64,000 bases of DNA. It comes from CBDDGJ01 sp965227805 (GTDB lineage Bacteria; Pseudomonadota; Alphaproteobacteria; RS24). The stretch spans positions 62,001 through 126,000 of the forward strand of contig CBDDGJ010000003.1 in assembly GCA_965227805.1 (NCBI GenBank). Reading direction: 5' to 3'. The stretch's first letter is position 1, and every line of letters starts with the position of its first letter. Positions 16,394 to 26,713 of this stretch are shown piece by piece. The notes under the pieces were generated by a model. It had not been told where the DNA came from and did no database searches. It was given only the letters and a program-made list of their open reading frames with translations. The translations under genes were made by a program, and so were the position numbers.

Positions 16394-16443
16394 AAGCCGC
16401 TTTATCGGCTTGTGCTATAGAGATAAATACTCACAATTTTCAA
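16394..16443 (-). promoter_or_regulatory. Candidate RpoH promoter and 5' leader hairpin of hsp20
   Basis: On the minus strand TTGAAA (16443-16438) and CTCTAT (16422-16417) are separated by 15 bases, close to heat-shock sigma-32 promoters. The first leader bases then form the hairpin AAGCCG/CGGCTT (16411-16394), shortly before the AGGAG site, which could add temperature control. The promoter match is partial; the hairpin is seen directly. Confidence 0.45.
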
Positions 16444-16576
16444 AAAAGGCCTTGAAAAATATTTCTTCTGCCCTAGTGCCCTAAAAGATATAAAGCATCA
16501 GCTTGTGCAACACCTCACGACTTACAAAGTCACCCGCACAATTTTACCACCCGGGCATCTGCCCCAAGGCGCTTTA

Positions 16577-19500
16577 TTAAACGTCTACCGATGTTTCATC
16601 TTGCAAAGCATCGCGGGCTTGTGCTTCATTTTTAAGCCGTTGCATCATACTCCCCGTTCCTGCCGGAATAAGCCGCCCAACAATCACATTTTCCTTAAGT
16701 CCGATCAATGTATCAAATTTACCATTAACCGCTGCTTCGGTAAGCACCCGCGTGGTTTCTTGAAACGAAGCTGCCGAAATAAAGCTGCGCGTCTGCAAGC
16801 TGGCTTTGGTAATCCCCAGTAAAACCGGACGGCCAATAGGTGGTTGTTTACCTGCCGCTTCAAGCCCCGCACATACTTCATCAAACTCAATGCGGTCAAT
16901 CTGCTCTTCTTTAAGATAATCGCTATCCCCGGCATCTTCGATTTCAATTTTTTGTAGCATCTGACGCACAATCACCTCAATGTGCTTATCGTTAATTGTC
17001 ACACCCTGTAAGCGGTAAACTTCCTGAATTTCATTCACAAGGAATGCCGCCAATTCTTCAACGCCCAAAATGGCCAGAATATCATGCGGTGCCGGATGGC
17101 CATCAATAATATATTCACCCTTTTCGATAATCTCACCTTCCTGCACGCTTAAATGTTTCGCACGCGGAACAAGGTATTCCACTGGGTCTTGCTCTTCATC
17201 CAATGGGTGCAGAATAATACGGCGCTTATTTTTATAGTCGCGCCCAAACTCTACCTTACCGGTAATTTCGGCAATAATGGCGTGCTCCTTCGGACGGCGC
17301 GCCTCGAATAATTCCGCAACACGCGGCAAACCACCGGTGATATCACTCGACGTCGCTCCTTCTGTCGGAATCCGCGCCAGAATATCACCAACATGAACAT
17401 TCGCCGCATTATCAACCGATAAAATCGCCCCGGCAGCAAGCGCATAGCGGACCTCTTCGCCTTGATCATCTTTAACAACAATGGCAGGGCGTAAATCTTT
17501 TCCGCGTGCCGAAACCGAAGCATCCATAATAATGCGTTGCGTAATGCCAGTTGCCTCATCCGAACTTTCAGTTACAGACACACCTTCGACCAAATCTTCG
17601 AAAGATACAGACCCGCTTAAATCGGTCAGAATCGGAATTGCATAAGGTTCCCATTCAGCCAAACGATCACCGCGTTTTACCTTATCGCTTTCCGCAACGC
17701 GCAAACGCGCACCATAGGAAAGTTTATGCGATGCCCGTTCCAGGCCATTATCGTCAATGATTTTAATGGCAACATTGCGCCCCATAACCACAAAGCGTCC
17801 TGTGCCATCTTCAACAATATTTTTATTCTCAAAGCGCACCACACCATCGGCATTGGATTCAATAAATGACTGGTCAACCACTTGCGCCGTGCCACCAATA
17901 TGGAAGGTCCGCATTGTAAGCTGTGTGCCGGGTTCACCAATAGATTGCGCCGCAATCACGCCAACTGCCTCGCCAATATTCACCGGCGTGCCGCGCGCCA
18001 GATCACGCCCATAACATGTTGCACAAACACCGTTCTTCGTATCGCATGTCAAAACCGAACGAATACGAATACTTACCAGATTTGCATCTTCAATCGCCTG
18101 CAAATGCTCTTCGGAAATAATCATACCCTGCGGCACAATCACCGCGCCACTTGCCGGGTCAACCACATCTTCTACTGGCACACGCCCCAAAACACGCTCG
18201 GAAAGCGACGTAATCACTTCACCTGAATCAATCACGGCAGCAACCGTAATGCCACGCGTGCTCCCGCAATCGGTCTCTGTAATAATCGAGTCCTGTGCCA
18301 CATCCACCAAACGACGTGTTAAATAACCAGAATTTGCCGTTTTCAACGCTGTATCCGCCAGCCCTTTACGTGCGCCATGGGTCGAGTTAAAATATTCCAA
18401 CACCGATAGACCTTCCTTAAAATTAGAAATAATCGGCGTTTCGATAATCTCGCCAGAAGGTTTGGCCATAAGCCCGCGCATACCAGCAAGCTGTTTCATC
18501 TGTGCCGGGCTACCACGCGCCCCTGAATGCGACATCATATAAATGGAATTGATAAAGTCATCACCCGGGTCAATATTTTTTGTATCCACGGTAGAAATTT
18601 TAGCCATCATCGCATCGGCAACCTTATCCGTGCAGCGTGCCCATTCATCAACAACCTTATTATATTTCTCTTGCTGCGTAATCAGCCCATCTACATATTG
18701 CTGTTCATATTCTTTCACGCGTGTTTCAGAATCGCTCAGAATCTCTCTTTTCTGTTCCGGGATCACCATATCATCTTTACTAATGGAAATACCCGCACGC
18801 GCTGCATTGCGGAACCCGACTGTCATAATATGATCGCAAAATAAGACCGTCTCCTTTTGTCCGCAATGACGATAAACAGCATCAATCACATTAGAAATTT
18901 CCTTTTTGGTCATCAGCTTATTGATTGTCTCAAACGGTAATTTCGGATGTTTTGGTAATTGTTGTCCCAACAATAAACGCCCGGCTGTTGTATCGACAAC
19001 ACGGCTAATAAGCGTGCCGTTTTCGTCCATTTCCTCAATACGCGCTTTGATTTTACTGTGCAAAGCGATCTGCCCCTGATCAAGCGCATATTCAAGCTCG
19101 TCAATGCCGCCAATTAACATACCCTGCCCGACAGCGCCTTCGCGCTCAAGCGTCATATAATAAAGCCCCAACACAATATCTTGCGACGGCACAATAATCG
19201 GTTCACCGCTTGCCGGATGCAAAATATTATTGGTCGACATCATCAACACACGTGCCTCAAGCTGTGCCTCTAAAGATAAAGGCACATGCACAGCCATTTG
19301 ATCACCATCAAAATCGGCATTAAAGGCAGCGCATACCAATGGATGCAACTGGATGGCTTTCCCCTCAATCAAAACCGGCTCAAAGGCTTGAATGCCCAAG
19401 CGGTGTAATGTCGGCGCCCGATTAAGCAATACCGGATGCTCACGGATAACTTCATCAAGAATATCCCACACTTCGGGACGCTCACGCTCCACCATTTTTT

Positions 19501-20698
19501 TAGATTGTTTGACCGTGCTCGACAGGCCTTGCGCTTCAAGCCGTGAATAAATAAAGGGCTTAAATAATTCCAGCGCCATTTTTTTCGGCAGACCGCATTG
19601 ATGCAATTTCAATTCAGGTCCCACCACAATCACTGAACGTCCGGAATAATCGACACGTTTACCCAACAGATTTTGTCGGAACCGCCCTTGCTTGCCTTTC
19701 AACATATCAGACAGCGATTTTAATGGTCTCTTATTCGTGCCCGTAATCACCCGCCCACGACGGCCATTATCAAACAAAGCATCTACAGATTCTTGTAGCA
19801 TACGTTTTTCATTGCGCACGATAATATCGGGCGCGCGCAATTCTATCAGGCGCTTAAGTCGATTATTACGGTTGATAACACGCCGATATAGATCGTTCAA
19901 ATCCGAAGTGGCAAAACGCCCGCCATCAAGCGGCACTAAGGGACGCAACTCCGGTGGAATAACCGGCACAACACTCATGATCATCCATTCCGGACGGCTT
20001 TTTGAACGAATAAAAGCCTCAACCACTTTTAAGCGCTTCGCTAATTGTCGTGGCTTAAGCTCTGTTGTTGCCTCGGCAATACCGACACGCAATTCATCGC
20101 GCAATTTTTCCAAATCAATCTCGGCCAAAAGCGTCTGCACCACTTCCGCACCTATACCAGCGATAAAGGCATCATCGCCATATTCATTTTGCGCATCAAA
20201 ATATTCTTCTTCAGTAAGCAGCTGCCCTTTTTCCAATGGTGTAAGCAACGGGTCAAGCACAATAAAATTTTCGAAATAAAGCACATGCTCCAAATCTTTC
20301 AGCTTCATATCCAGCAACAACCCGATACGGCTCGGCAAAGATTTCAAAAACCAGATATGCGCCACAGGCGCAGCAAGTTCAATATGCCCCATGCGTTCAC
20401 GGCGCACCTTGGTCAACGTCACCTCAACACCACATTTTTCGCAAATAACGCCCTTATATTTCATCCGTTTATATTTGCCGCACAAACACTCATAATCTTT
20501 AATCGGGCCAAAAATATGTGCACAAAACAAACCATCACGCTCTGGCTTAAAGGTTCGGTAATTTATGGTTTCCGGCTTTTTAATCTCGCCATAAGACCAA
20601 CTATGGATTTTCTCCGGACTGGCGATTGAAATGCGAATTTTATCGAAAGATTGCCGGTTAGCCTGCGGATTAAATAAATTCATAACCTCATGGTTCAT
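16577..20698 (-). CDS. rpoC: RNA polymerase beta' subunit
   Basis: 1373 aa. It contains the catalytic magnesium-binding NADFDGDQMAVH (near residue 460), the N-terminal zinc site CLCGKYKRMKYKGVICEKCG (near 71-90) and the second zinc site with CDTKN, GVCATCYG (near 895). The trigger-loop region includes MMSHSGARGSPAQMKQL. It lies 11 bp after rpoB on the same strand. The start chosen is ATG 20698, eight bases after GGAGT; the next ATG (20683) lacks a site. A full-length proteobacterial beta' is about 1400 aa, so it is complete. Confidence 0.98.
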   Translation of the reverse strand: MNHEVMNLFNPQANRQSFDKIRISIASPEKIHSWSYGEIKKPETINYRTFKPERDGLFCAHIFGPIKDYECLCGKYKRMKYKGVICEKCGVEVTLTKVRRERMGHIELAAPVAHIWFLKSLPSRIGLLLDMKLKDLEHVLYFENFIVLDPLLTPLEKGQLLTEEEYFDAQNEYGDDAFIAGIGAEVVQTLLAEIDLEKLRDELRVGIAEATTELKPRQLAKRLKVVEAFIRSKSRPEWMIMSVVPVIPPELRPLVPLDGGRFATSDLNDLYRRVINRNNRLKRLIELRAPDIIVRNEKRMLQESVDALFDNGRRGRVITGTNKRPLKSLSDMLKGKQGRFRQNLLGKRVDYSGRSVIVVGPELKLHQCGLPKKMALELFKPFIYSRLEAQGLSSTVKQSKKMVERERPEVWDILDEVIREHPVLLNRAPTLHRLGIQAFEPVLIEGKAIQLHPLVCAAFNADFDGDQMAVHVPLSLEAQLEARVLMMSTNNILHPASGEPIIVPSQDIVLGLYYMTLEREGAVGQGMLIGGIDELEYALDQGQIALHSKIKARIEEMDENGTLISRVVDTTAGRLLLGQQLPKHPKLPFETINKLMTKKEISNVIDAVYRHCGQKETVLFCDHIMTVGFRNAARAGISISKDDMVIPEQKREILSDSETRVKEYEQQYVDGLITQQEKYNKVVDEWARCTDKVADAMMAKISTVDTKNIDPGDDFINSIYMMSHSGARGSPAQMKQLAGMRGLMAKPSGEIIETPIISNFKEGLSVLEYFNSTHGARKGLADTALKTANSGYLTRRLVDVAQDSIITETDCGSTRGITVAAVIDSGEVITSLSERVLGRVPVEDVVDPASGAVIVPQGMIISEEHLQAIEDANLVSIRIRSVLTCDTKNGVCATCYGRDLARGTPVNIGEAVGVIAAQSIGEPGTQLTMRTFHIGGTAQVVDQSFIESNADGVVRFENKNIVEDGTGRFVVMGRNVAIKIIDDNGLERASHKLSYGARLRVAESDKVKRGDRLAEWEPYAIPILTDLSGSVSFEDLVEGVSVTESSDEATGITQRIIMDASVSARGKDLRPAIVVKDDQGEEVRYALAAGAILSVDNAANVHVGDILARIPTEGATSSDITGGLPRVAELFEARRPKEHAIIAEITGKVEFGRDYKNKRRIILHPLDEEQDPVEYLVPRAKHLSVQEGEIIEKGEYIIDGHPAPHDILAILGVEELAAFLVNEIQEVYRLQGVTINDKHIEVIVRQMLQKIEIEDAGDSDYLKEEQIDRIEFDEVCAGLEAAGKQPPIGRPVLLGITKASLQTRSFISAASFQETTRVLTEAAVNGKFDTLIGLKENVIVGRLIPAGTGSMMQRLKNEAQARDALQDETSVDV

Positions 20699-20709
20699 AA
20701 GTGCAACTC

Positions 20710-23700
20710 CTAATTATTTGTTTCGGCTTCGGTAAGCTCAACATTCAAGCCCAGCGAACGAATTTCTTTAACCAATACATTGAAACTTTCCGGTATGCCG
20801 GCTTCAAATGTATCATCACCACGCACAATGGCTTCATAAACCTTGGTGCGCCCGGCCACATCATCAGATTTAACTGTCAGCATTTCCTGCAATGTATAGG
20901 CAGCACCATAGGCTTCTAATGCCCACACTTCCATCTCGCCGAAACGTTGGCCGCCAAATTGCGCCTTACCGCCAAGCGGTTGCTGTGTTACCAGACTATA
21001 AGGCCCAATTGAACGCGCATGGATTTTATCATCAACCAGATGGTGTAATTTCAGCATATAAATATAGCCGACCGTAACCGCACGATCAAAATATTCGCCC
21101 GTGCGCCCATCGCGCAATTTCACCTGCCCCGACGTATCCAGCCCCGCATTGTGCAACATGCCGTCAATATCGGTTTCGCTTGCGCCATCAAACACAGGTG
21201 TGGCAATCGGCACGCCTTTTTTAAGCATTTGACTCATCTCGATGAGTGCACCATCTTCCATATTGGATACCGTTTCATCTTGCGCATATATATCAGATAA
21301 TTGTGTCCGTAATTGGTCGACATGGCCATCATGCTCATATGCCTCCAGTGCCTTTCTTATCTGGCTGCCCAAATTCGCACATGCCCAGCCCAAATGGGTT
21401 TCCAAAATTTGCCCTACATTCATACGGCTGGGCACCCCAAGCGGATTAAGCACAATATCAACCGGTGTGCCGTCATCCGTGTAAGGCATATCTTCCACCG
21501 GCATAATGCGACTAATCACACCTTTATTGCCATGACGTCCGGCCATTTTGTCACCAGGCTGTAATTTTCGTTTTACCGCGACAAATATTTTCACCGATTT
21601 CATTACACCAGGCAAAAGCTCATCGCCACGCTGCAATTTATCAACCTTATCTTCAAAACGCATTTTCAAGGCATCTTGTGCATTTTCAAATTGTCGCCGC
21701 AAGGCTTCCATCTCTGCCATTGCCGCATCATTTTGCAGAGCAATCTCCCACCATTTTGGACGCGCTATGTCATCCAGAGCCTCACGCTTTATACGCGTTC
21801 CGGCTTCAAAACCGGCAGGACCCGAAGCAACTTGCCTTCCCGTCAGTAAATCGGCAAGGCGGCCATACACATTGCGATATAAAATTGATAATTCATCATC
21901 ACGGTCTTTGGCCAAAGCCTCAATTTCTTCGCGTTCAATGGCTAAGGCACGTTCATCCTTATCAATGCCGTGGCGGTTGAACACACGCACCTCCACCACT
22001 GTGCCGCTTGTGCCCGGTGGTAGGCGTAAAGATGTATCGCGCACATCCGATGCTTTTTCACCGAAAATAGCCCGCAATAATTTTTCTTCCGGCGTGACGG
22101 GGCTTTCGCCTTTAGGCGTAATTTTCCCGACCAAAACATCGCCCGGATTAACCTCAGCACCAATATAAACAATCCCCGCTTCATCTAAATTACGCAGGGC
22201 ATCTTCACCAACATTGGGAATATCGCGGGTGATTTCTTCTGGTCCCAATTTCGTATCGCGCGACATAACTTCAAATTCTTCAATGTGAATAGAGGTAAAC
22301 ACGTCATCCCGCACAATACGTTCGGAAATAAGAATTGAATCTTCAAAATTATAGCCATTCCACGGCATAAAGGCGACGAGCACATTACGCCCCAAAGCCA
22401 GCTCGCCCAATTCGGTTGACGGCCCATCTGCAACAACATCACCAACCTCAACCCTGTCACCAACCCGCACAAGCGGACGCTGATTAACACAGGTCGATTG
22501 ATTGGAGCGCTGAAACTTTGCCAGATTGTAAATATCCACACCAGATTTTGAGGCATCGGTTTCCTCGGTTGCACGAATAACAATCCGCATCGCATCAACC
22601 TGATCGACAATACCTGCGCGCCGCGCCGTCACCGCCGCACCAGAATCACGCGCCACAACCTCTTCCATACCCGTGCCCACCAAAGGCGCCTCGGCTTGCA
22701 AAAGCGGCACGGCCTGGCGTTGCATGTTTGACCCCATTAAAGCGCGGTTCGCATCATCATTTTCAAGAAACGGAATAAGCGCAGCCGCAACCGATACAAT
22801 TTGCCGGGGGGATACATCGATAAACTCAACCATATCCGGCGGCACCAGTTCAAAGTCACCATTTATACGGCAATTCACCAGTTCTGCCGTAATTTTATTC
22901 TGATTATCAATGTCAATATTGGCTTGCCCAACGCGATAACGCGATTCTTCGGCGGCTGATAAATATAAGACTTCACTGGTAACTTTACCATTTTCAACCT
23001 TACGATACGGGCTTTCAATAAAGCCATATTTATTCACCCGCGCAAATGTAGCGAGCGAGTTGATAAGGCCGATATTTGGTCCTTCCGGTGTTTCAATCGG
23101 GCAGATGCGTCCGTAATGCGTCGGATGCACATCGCGCACTTCAAAACCTGCGCGCTCGCGCGTAAGCCCCCCCGGCCCTAATGCCGACAGACGACGCTTA
23201 TGCGTAATCTCGGATAGTGGATTGGTTTGATCCATAAATTGTGATAATTGTGAAGATCCGAAAAATTCACGAATCGCCGCCGATACCGGCTTCGCGTTAA
23301 TCAAATCCTGTGGCATAACCGTATCAACTTCGATTGAGCTCATACGCTCTTTAATGGCGCGCTCCATCCGTAATAGACCAATACGGAATTGATTTTCCAT
23401 CAGCTCACCAACTGAACGAACCCGCCGATTACCTAGATTATCAATATCATCAATATCGCCTTTTCCGTCACGCAGTTCGATCATGGTTTGCATGACAGCC
23501 ACAATATCTTCCTTACGTAATATGCGCAAATCATCCGGACAATCCAATGCCAAGCGCATATTCATTTTCACCCGCCCGACAGCCGATAAATCATAACGCT
23601 CGGCATCAAAAAACAGGCTTTGAAACAACGCCGTTGCCGTTTCCAATGTAGGCGGCTCTCCCGGTCGCATGACACGATAAATTTCCTCCAGAGCCGATAA

Positions 23701-24801
23701 TTTGTCATGCGATTTATCCGCTTGCAGCGTATTACGAATCCAGGGCCCTTTACTGACAGGATCGACATCAAGCACATTGATTTCATCATAACCAGCAGCT
23801 TTTAGCGTCTCCAAAAGCTCTTCGGTTATCTCATCGCCTGCCTCAGCAAAGATCTCGCCTGTATTCATATCCACCATTTCATCGGCAACATATTGGCCAT
23901 AAAGCTCATCATGCGCCACACGAATATCCGTCAAACCATCTTGAATGGCCTTACGTGCCGCACGCGGCGATATTTTCGTATTGGCTGCAAATAAAACCTT
24001 ACCGCTTTTCATATCCAGCAAATCCGTCACTGGTTTACTGCCCCGGCGGCGTTCAAAATCAAATGGCGTTATCCAGGCATCACCATCCAGCCGATAGTTT
24101 ACTTTATTATAAAACAGGTCAAGGATTTCATCCGAAGCGAAATCCAAAGCATGCAACAAAACCGTAGCCGGTAATTTACGGCGCCGGTCAATACGGACAT
24201 ATAAAATATCTTTTGCATCAAATTCAAAATCAAGCCATGAACCGCGATAGGGAATAACCCGTGCGGCAAATAATAATTTCCCTGATGTATGGGTTTTGCC
24301 TTTATCATGGTCAAAAAATACGCCTGGACTACGGTGCATTTGCGACACAATCACACGCTCCGCCCCATTGACGACAAATGTGCCCTTATTGGTCATAAGC
24401 GGCAAATCGCCCATATAAACATCTTGTTCTTTAATATCTTTTATCGAGCGCGATTCGGTTTCTTCATCGACATCAAATACAATTAAACGCAACGTCACTT
24501 TTAGGGGGGCTGCGAATGTCATATCGCGTTGTTGGCATTCTTCGACATCATATTTGGGTGCTTCAAATTCATAAGAAACAAATTCCAGTTCAGCTGCACC
24601 GACAAAATCCTTAATCGGAAATACCGACCGAAATACAGCCTCCAGCCCCTCATCAAAACGCCCACCTTCGGGTTTTTTCACCTGCAAAAATTGATCATAA
24701 GATTCTTTTTGCACTTCGATAAGATTAGGCATATCCACAATTTGTGGAATTTTTCCAAAGGAACGGCGCATTCTCTTGCGACCGGCATAGGCTTGCGACA
24801 T
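20710..24801 (-). CDS. rpoB: RNA polymerase beta subunit
   Basis: 1363 aa. The rifampicin-binding cluster FFGSSQLSQFMDQTNPLSEI and HKRRLSALGPGGL (near residues 510-545) is wild-type in form, with Thr in place of the E. coli Asn after DQ. Further blocks, such as HPTHYGRICPIETPEG, NVLVAFMPWNGYNFEDSI and GDKMAGRHGNKGVIS, cover the active centre. It follows rplL after 83 bp that contain a hairpin, and precedes rpoC by 11 bp. SD-like AAGGAGAT lies just before the ATG at 24801. Confidence 0.98.
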   Translation of the reverse strand: MSQAYAGRKRMRRSFGKIPQIVDMPNLIEVQKESYDQFLQVKKPEGGRFDEGLEAVFRSVFPIKDFVGAAELEFVSYEFEAPKYDVEECQQRDMTFAAPLKVTLRLIVFDVDEETESRSIKDIKEQDVYMGDLPLMTNKGTFVVNGAERVIVSQMHRSPGVFFDHDKGKTHTSGKLLFAARVIPYRGSWLDFEFDAKDILYVRIDRRRKLPATVLLHALDFASDEILDLFYNKVNYRLDGDAWITPFDFERRRGSKPVTDLLDMKSGKVLFAANTKISPRAARKAIQDGLTDIRVAHDELYGQYVADEMVDMNTGEIFAEAGDEITEELLETLKAAGYDEINVLDVDPVSKGPWIRNTLQADKSHDKLSALEEIYRVMRPGEPPTLETATALFQSLFFDAERYDLSAVGRVKMNMRLALDCPDDLRILRKEDIVAVMQTMIELRDGKGDIDDIDNLGNRRVRSVGELMENQFRIGLLRMERAIKERMSSIEVDTVMPQDLINAKPVSAAIREFFGSSQLSQFMDQTNPLSEITHKRRLSALGPGGLTRERAGFEVRDVHPTHYGRICPIETPEGPNIGLINSLATFARVNKYGFIESPYRKVENGKVTSEVLYLSAAEESRYRVGQANIDIDNQNKITAELVNCRINGDFELVPPDMVEFIDVSPRQIVSVAAALIPFLENDDANRALMGSNMQRQAVPLLQAEAPLVGTGMEEVVARDSGAAVTARRAGIVDQVDAMRIVIRATEETDASKSGVDIYNLAKFQRSNQSTCVNQRPLVRVGDRVEVGDVVADGPSTELGELALGRNVLVAFMPWNGYNFEDSILISERIVRDDVFTSIHIEEFEVMSRDTKLGPEEITRDIPNVGEDALRNLDEAGIVYIGAEVNPGDVLVGKITPKGESPVTPEEKLLRAIFGEKASDVRDTSLRLPPGTSGTVVEVRVFNRHGIDKDERALAIEREEIEALAKDRDDELSILYRNVYGRLADLLTGRQVASGPAGFEAGTRIKREALDDIARPKWWEIALQNDAAMAEMEALRRQFENAQDALKMRFEDKVDKLQRGDELLPGVMKSVKIFVAVKRKLQPGDKMAGRHGNKGVISRIMPVEDMPYTDDGTPVDIVLNPLGVPSRMNVGQILETHLGWACANLGSQIRKALEAYEHDGHVDQLRTQLSDIYAQDETVSNMEDGALIEMSQMLKKGVPIATPVFDGASETDIDGMLHNAGLDTSGQVKLRDGRTGEYFDRAVTVGYIYMLKLHHLVDDKIHARSIGPYSLVTQQPLGGKAQFGGQRFGEMEVWALEAYGAAYTLQEMLTVKSDDVAGRTKVYEAIVRGDDTFEAGIPESFNVLVKEIRSLGLNVELTEAETNN

Positions 24802-24848
24802 TATGTCATCTCCTTGAAGATATATTTAATTATAACTCATATATGATA

Positions 24849-24870
24849 AGGCGCACCCGAAGCTGCGCCT
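24849..24870 (-). terminator. Attenuator-like hairpin between rplL and rpoB
   Basis: A 7-bp stem AGGCGCA/TGCGCCT with an 8-nt loop (GCTTCGGG) is followed on the minus strand by TATCATATAT. Partial termination between rplL and rpoB is known in enterobacteria and sets the lower level of polymerase relative to ribosomal proteins; the location here fits that role. There is no long T tract, so read-through is expected. Confidence 0.5.
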
Positions 24871-24884
24871 CATCGTTACACCAT

Positions 24885-25262
24885 TTACTTAAGCTCTACA
24901 CTTGCGCCAACACCTTCGAGTTTTTCTTTCAACTCATTCGCCTCAGCCGTAGGCACATCTGCTTTCAATTCGCTCGGGGCTTCGTCCACCATGGCTTTGG
25001 CTTCCTTCAAACCCAAGCCAGTAATGGCGCGCACTTCTTTAATGACGTTAATTTTCTGGTCACCCGCAGCGGTCAAAACAACGGTAAAGCTATCTTTTTC
25101 CTCTGCAGCCCCATCGCCACCGCCTGCCGCAGGTGCCGCAGCAACCGCAACCGGCGCGGCGGCCGAAACGCCCCATTTTTCTTCCAAAAGCTTTGATAAT
25201 TCCGCAGCTTCCAAAACGGTTAAATTTGATAAGTCTTCAGCAATTTTTTCTAAATCAGCCAT
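24885..25262 (-). CDS. rplL: 50S ribosomal protein L7/L12
   Basis: 125 aa from ATG 25262 (MADLEKIAEDLS), preceded by TTGGAGAAAATT; the in-frame TTG upstream is part of that site. The N-terminal dimerisation helix, an Ala/Gly-rich hinge (about residues 36-53) and the C-terminal factor-binding domain (KTxxxVVLTAAGDQKINVIK-like, then GLGLKEAKAMVDEAP) are all present. It forms the stalk that recruits translation factors. It is co-transcribed with rplJ (gap 38 bp). Confidence 0.97.
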   Translation of the reverse strand: MADLEKIAEDLSNLTVLEAAELSKLLEEKWGVSAAAPVAVAAAPAAGGGDGAAEEKDSFTVVLTAAGDQKINVIKEVRAITGLGLKEAKAMVDEAPSELKADVPTAEANELKEKLEGVGASVELK

Positions 25263-25300
25263 AATTTTCTCCAAGTTTTCTTTTCATAAATATTACTATT

Positions 25301-25837
25301 CTAAGCTGCCTCGCCCTGTTCGGCTTTGGCAGAAATAACGCGCGCCACTTGCCCGGCAGGGGCTTGCAATACACCCGCAATACGTGTTGCAGGTGTTGTT
25401 AGCAGACCAACCAATTTACCGCGTAGCTCATCTAGCGACGGTAAAGAGGCAAGGTTTTTAACGCCTTCCACATCAAGTGGGGTCTCGCCCATAATGCCAC
25501 CAAGAATAACCAGATTTTGGTTTTTCTTAGCAAATTCGACCGCAATTTTCGGTGCCGCAATCGGATCTTGCGAATACGCAATCGCCGTTGGCCCCGTAAA
25601 TAAATTGCTGATCATATCGGCAGGTGTTTGTGCCAATGCGCGTTTGACCAAGCGGTTTTTCGTCACTTTTACTGTGCCGCCTTGCTCGGCCATTTGGTTT
25701 CTAAATTCGCTGATTTCAGGAACCGACAACCCAGAATAGTGGGCTACCACAACCACACCGGCATCAGAAAAAATACCGCTATAATGTGATACAAGCTCTT
25801 TTTTTTCAGCTCTATCCACTTTCTTCTCCACATGCAT
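25301..25837 (-). CDS. rplJ: 50S ribosomal protein L10
   Basis: 178 aa from ATG 25837 (MHVEKKVDRAEKKELV), with AGGGG upstream; an in-frame ATG at 25870 also has a strong GGAGG five bases before it and would add 11 residues (MGLFPPTHEGF), so the start is not settled. L10 anchors L7/L12 dimers and represses rplJL translation through the leader. Conserved blocks: FSDAGVVVVAHYSGLSV, VTKNRLVKRAL, LFTGPTAIAYS and the C-terminal stalk helix. Confidence 0.95.
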   Translation of the reverse strand: MHVEKKVDRAEKKELVSHYSGIFSDAGVVVVAHYSGLSVPEISEFRNQMAEQGGTVKVTKNRLVKRALAQTPADMISNLFTGPTAIAYSQDPIAAPKIAVEFAKKNQNLVILGGIMGETPLDVEGVKNLASLPSLDELRGKLVGLLTTPATRIAGVLQAPAGQVARVISAKAEQGEAA

Positions 25838-25945
25838 GAACCCCTCATGCGTTGGGGGAAACAGGCCCATCCTGCCTCCATTTATGTCCTAGGTCGCGAC
25901 CTCCGCCCCATAATTTCATGCGGCATCATTCATTTCCTATCTCAT

Positions 25946-25980
25946 ACAGGCCAATTTAAGTATTTATAAAATACGCCTGT
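25946..25980 (-). promoter_or_regulatory. Candidate L10 leader hairpin upstream of rplJ
   Basis: ACAGGC pairs with GCCTGT, enclosing an inner GTATTT/AAATAC hairpin; a palindromic GGTCGCGACC (25893-25902 region) follows nearer rplJ. The L10 protein binds a structured leader here in many bacteria and represses rplJL translation. The stems are seen; the L10-binding function is inferred from position in the rplA-rplJ gap (25838-26017). Confidence 0.4.
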
Positions 25981-26017
25981 AATCTCGGACAAGAGAAAGG
26001 GTTTCCCCTTTCATGCA

Positions 26018-26713
26018 TCAGGCATCCAAGCCCGAAACATCCACCTTTACGCCCGGCCCCATTGTGGAGCTAAGCGCAACACGACGCAAATAAGCCCCCT
26101 TCGCCCCCGAAGGTTTGGCTTTTTGAATCGCTAAAACCAGAGCTTTAACATTGCCCAATAAATCCGTTTCTGAAAAAGAAGCCTTTCCCACCAAAGCATG
26201 AATAATGCCTTCTTTTTCAACCCGAAACTCAACCGCGCCGCCTTTTGCCGCTTCCACCGCCGCAGCAACATCTGCCGTAACTGTGCCCACTTTCGGGTTA
26301 GGCATTAAATTACGCGGCCCCAAAACCTTACCCAGACGCCCCACCAAAGGCATCATATCCGGCGTTGCAATACAACGGTCAAATTCGATTGTGCCACCTT
26401 GCACCGTTTCCATCAGATCCTCGGCCCCCACAATGTCGGCACCAGCAGCCTTGGCTTCTTCTGCCTTGGCATCCTTGGCAAATACCGCGACACGCATACC
26501 ACGCCCCGTGCCATTGGGTAAATTGACAACACCACGCACCATCTGGTCGGCATGGCGCGGATCAACCCCTAAATTGACAGCAATTTCAATGCTTTCATCA
26601 AATTTGGCGGTGGCATTTTCCTTTACCAGCTTAATCGCTTCATCAAGTGTATAAAGTTTATTTTTATCTACACGATTGCGTGCAGCTTCAAGACGTTTTC
26701 CTTGCTTTGTCAT
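26018..26713 (-). CDS. rplA: 50S ribosomal protein L1
   Basis: 231 aa, normal length. Signature blocks include EIAVNLGVDPRHADQMVRG, LPNGTGRGMRVAVFAK and GRLGKVLGPRNLMPNPKVGT, followed by the second domain ending GPGVKVDV. L1 forms the mobile stalk near the E site and represses the rplK-rplA message. Its first base overlaps the rplK stop (TAATG), a tightly coupled pair. Confidence 0.97.
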   Translation of the reverse strand: MTKQGKRLEAARNRVDKNKLYTLDEAIKLVKENATAKFDESIEIAVNLGVDPRHADQMVRGVVNLPNGTGRGMRVAVFAKDAKAEEAKAAGADIVGAEDLMETVQGGTIEFDRCIATPDMMPLVGRLGKVLGPRNLMPNPKVGTVTADVAAAVEAAKGGAVEFRVEKEGIIHALVGKASFSETDLLGNVKALVLAIQKAKPSGAKGAYLRRVALSSTMGPGVKVDVSGLDA

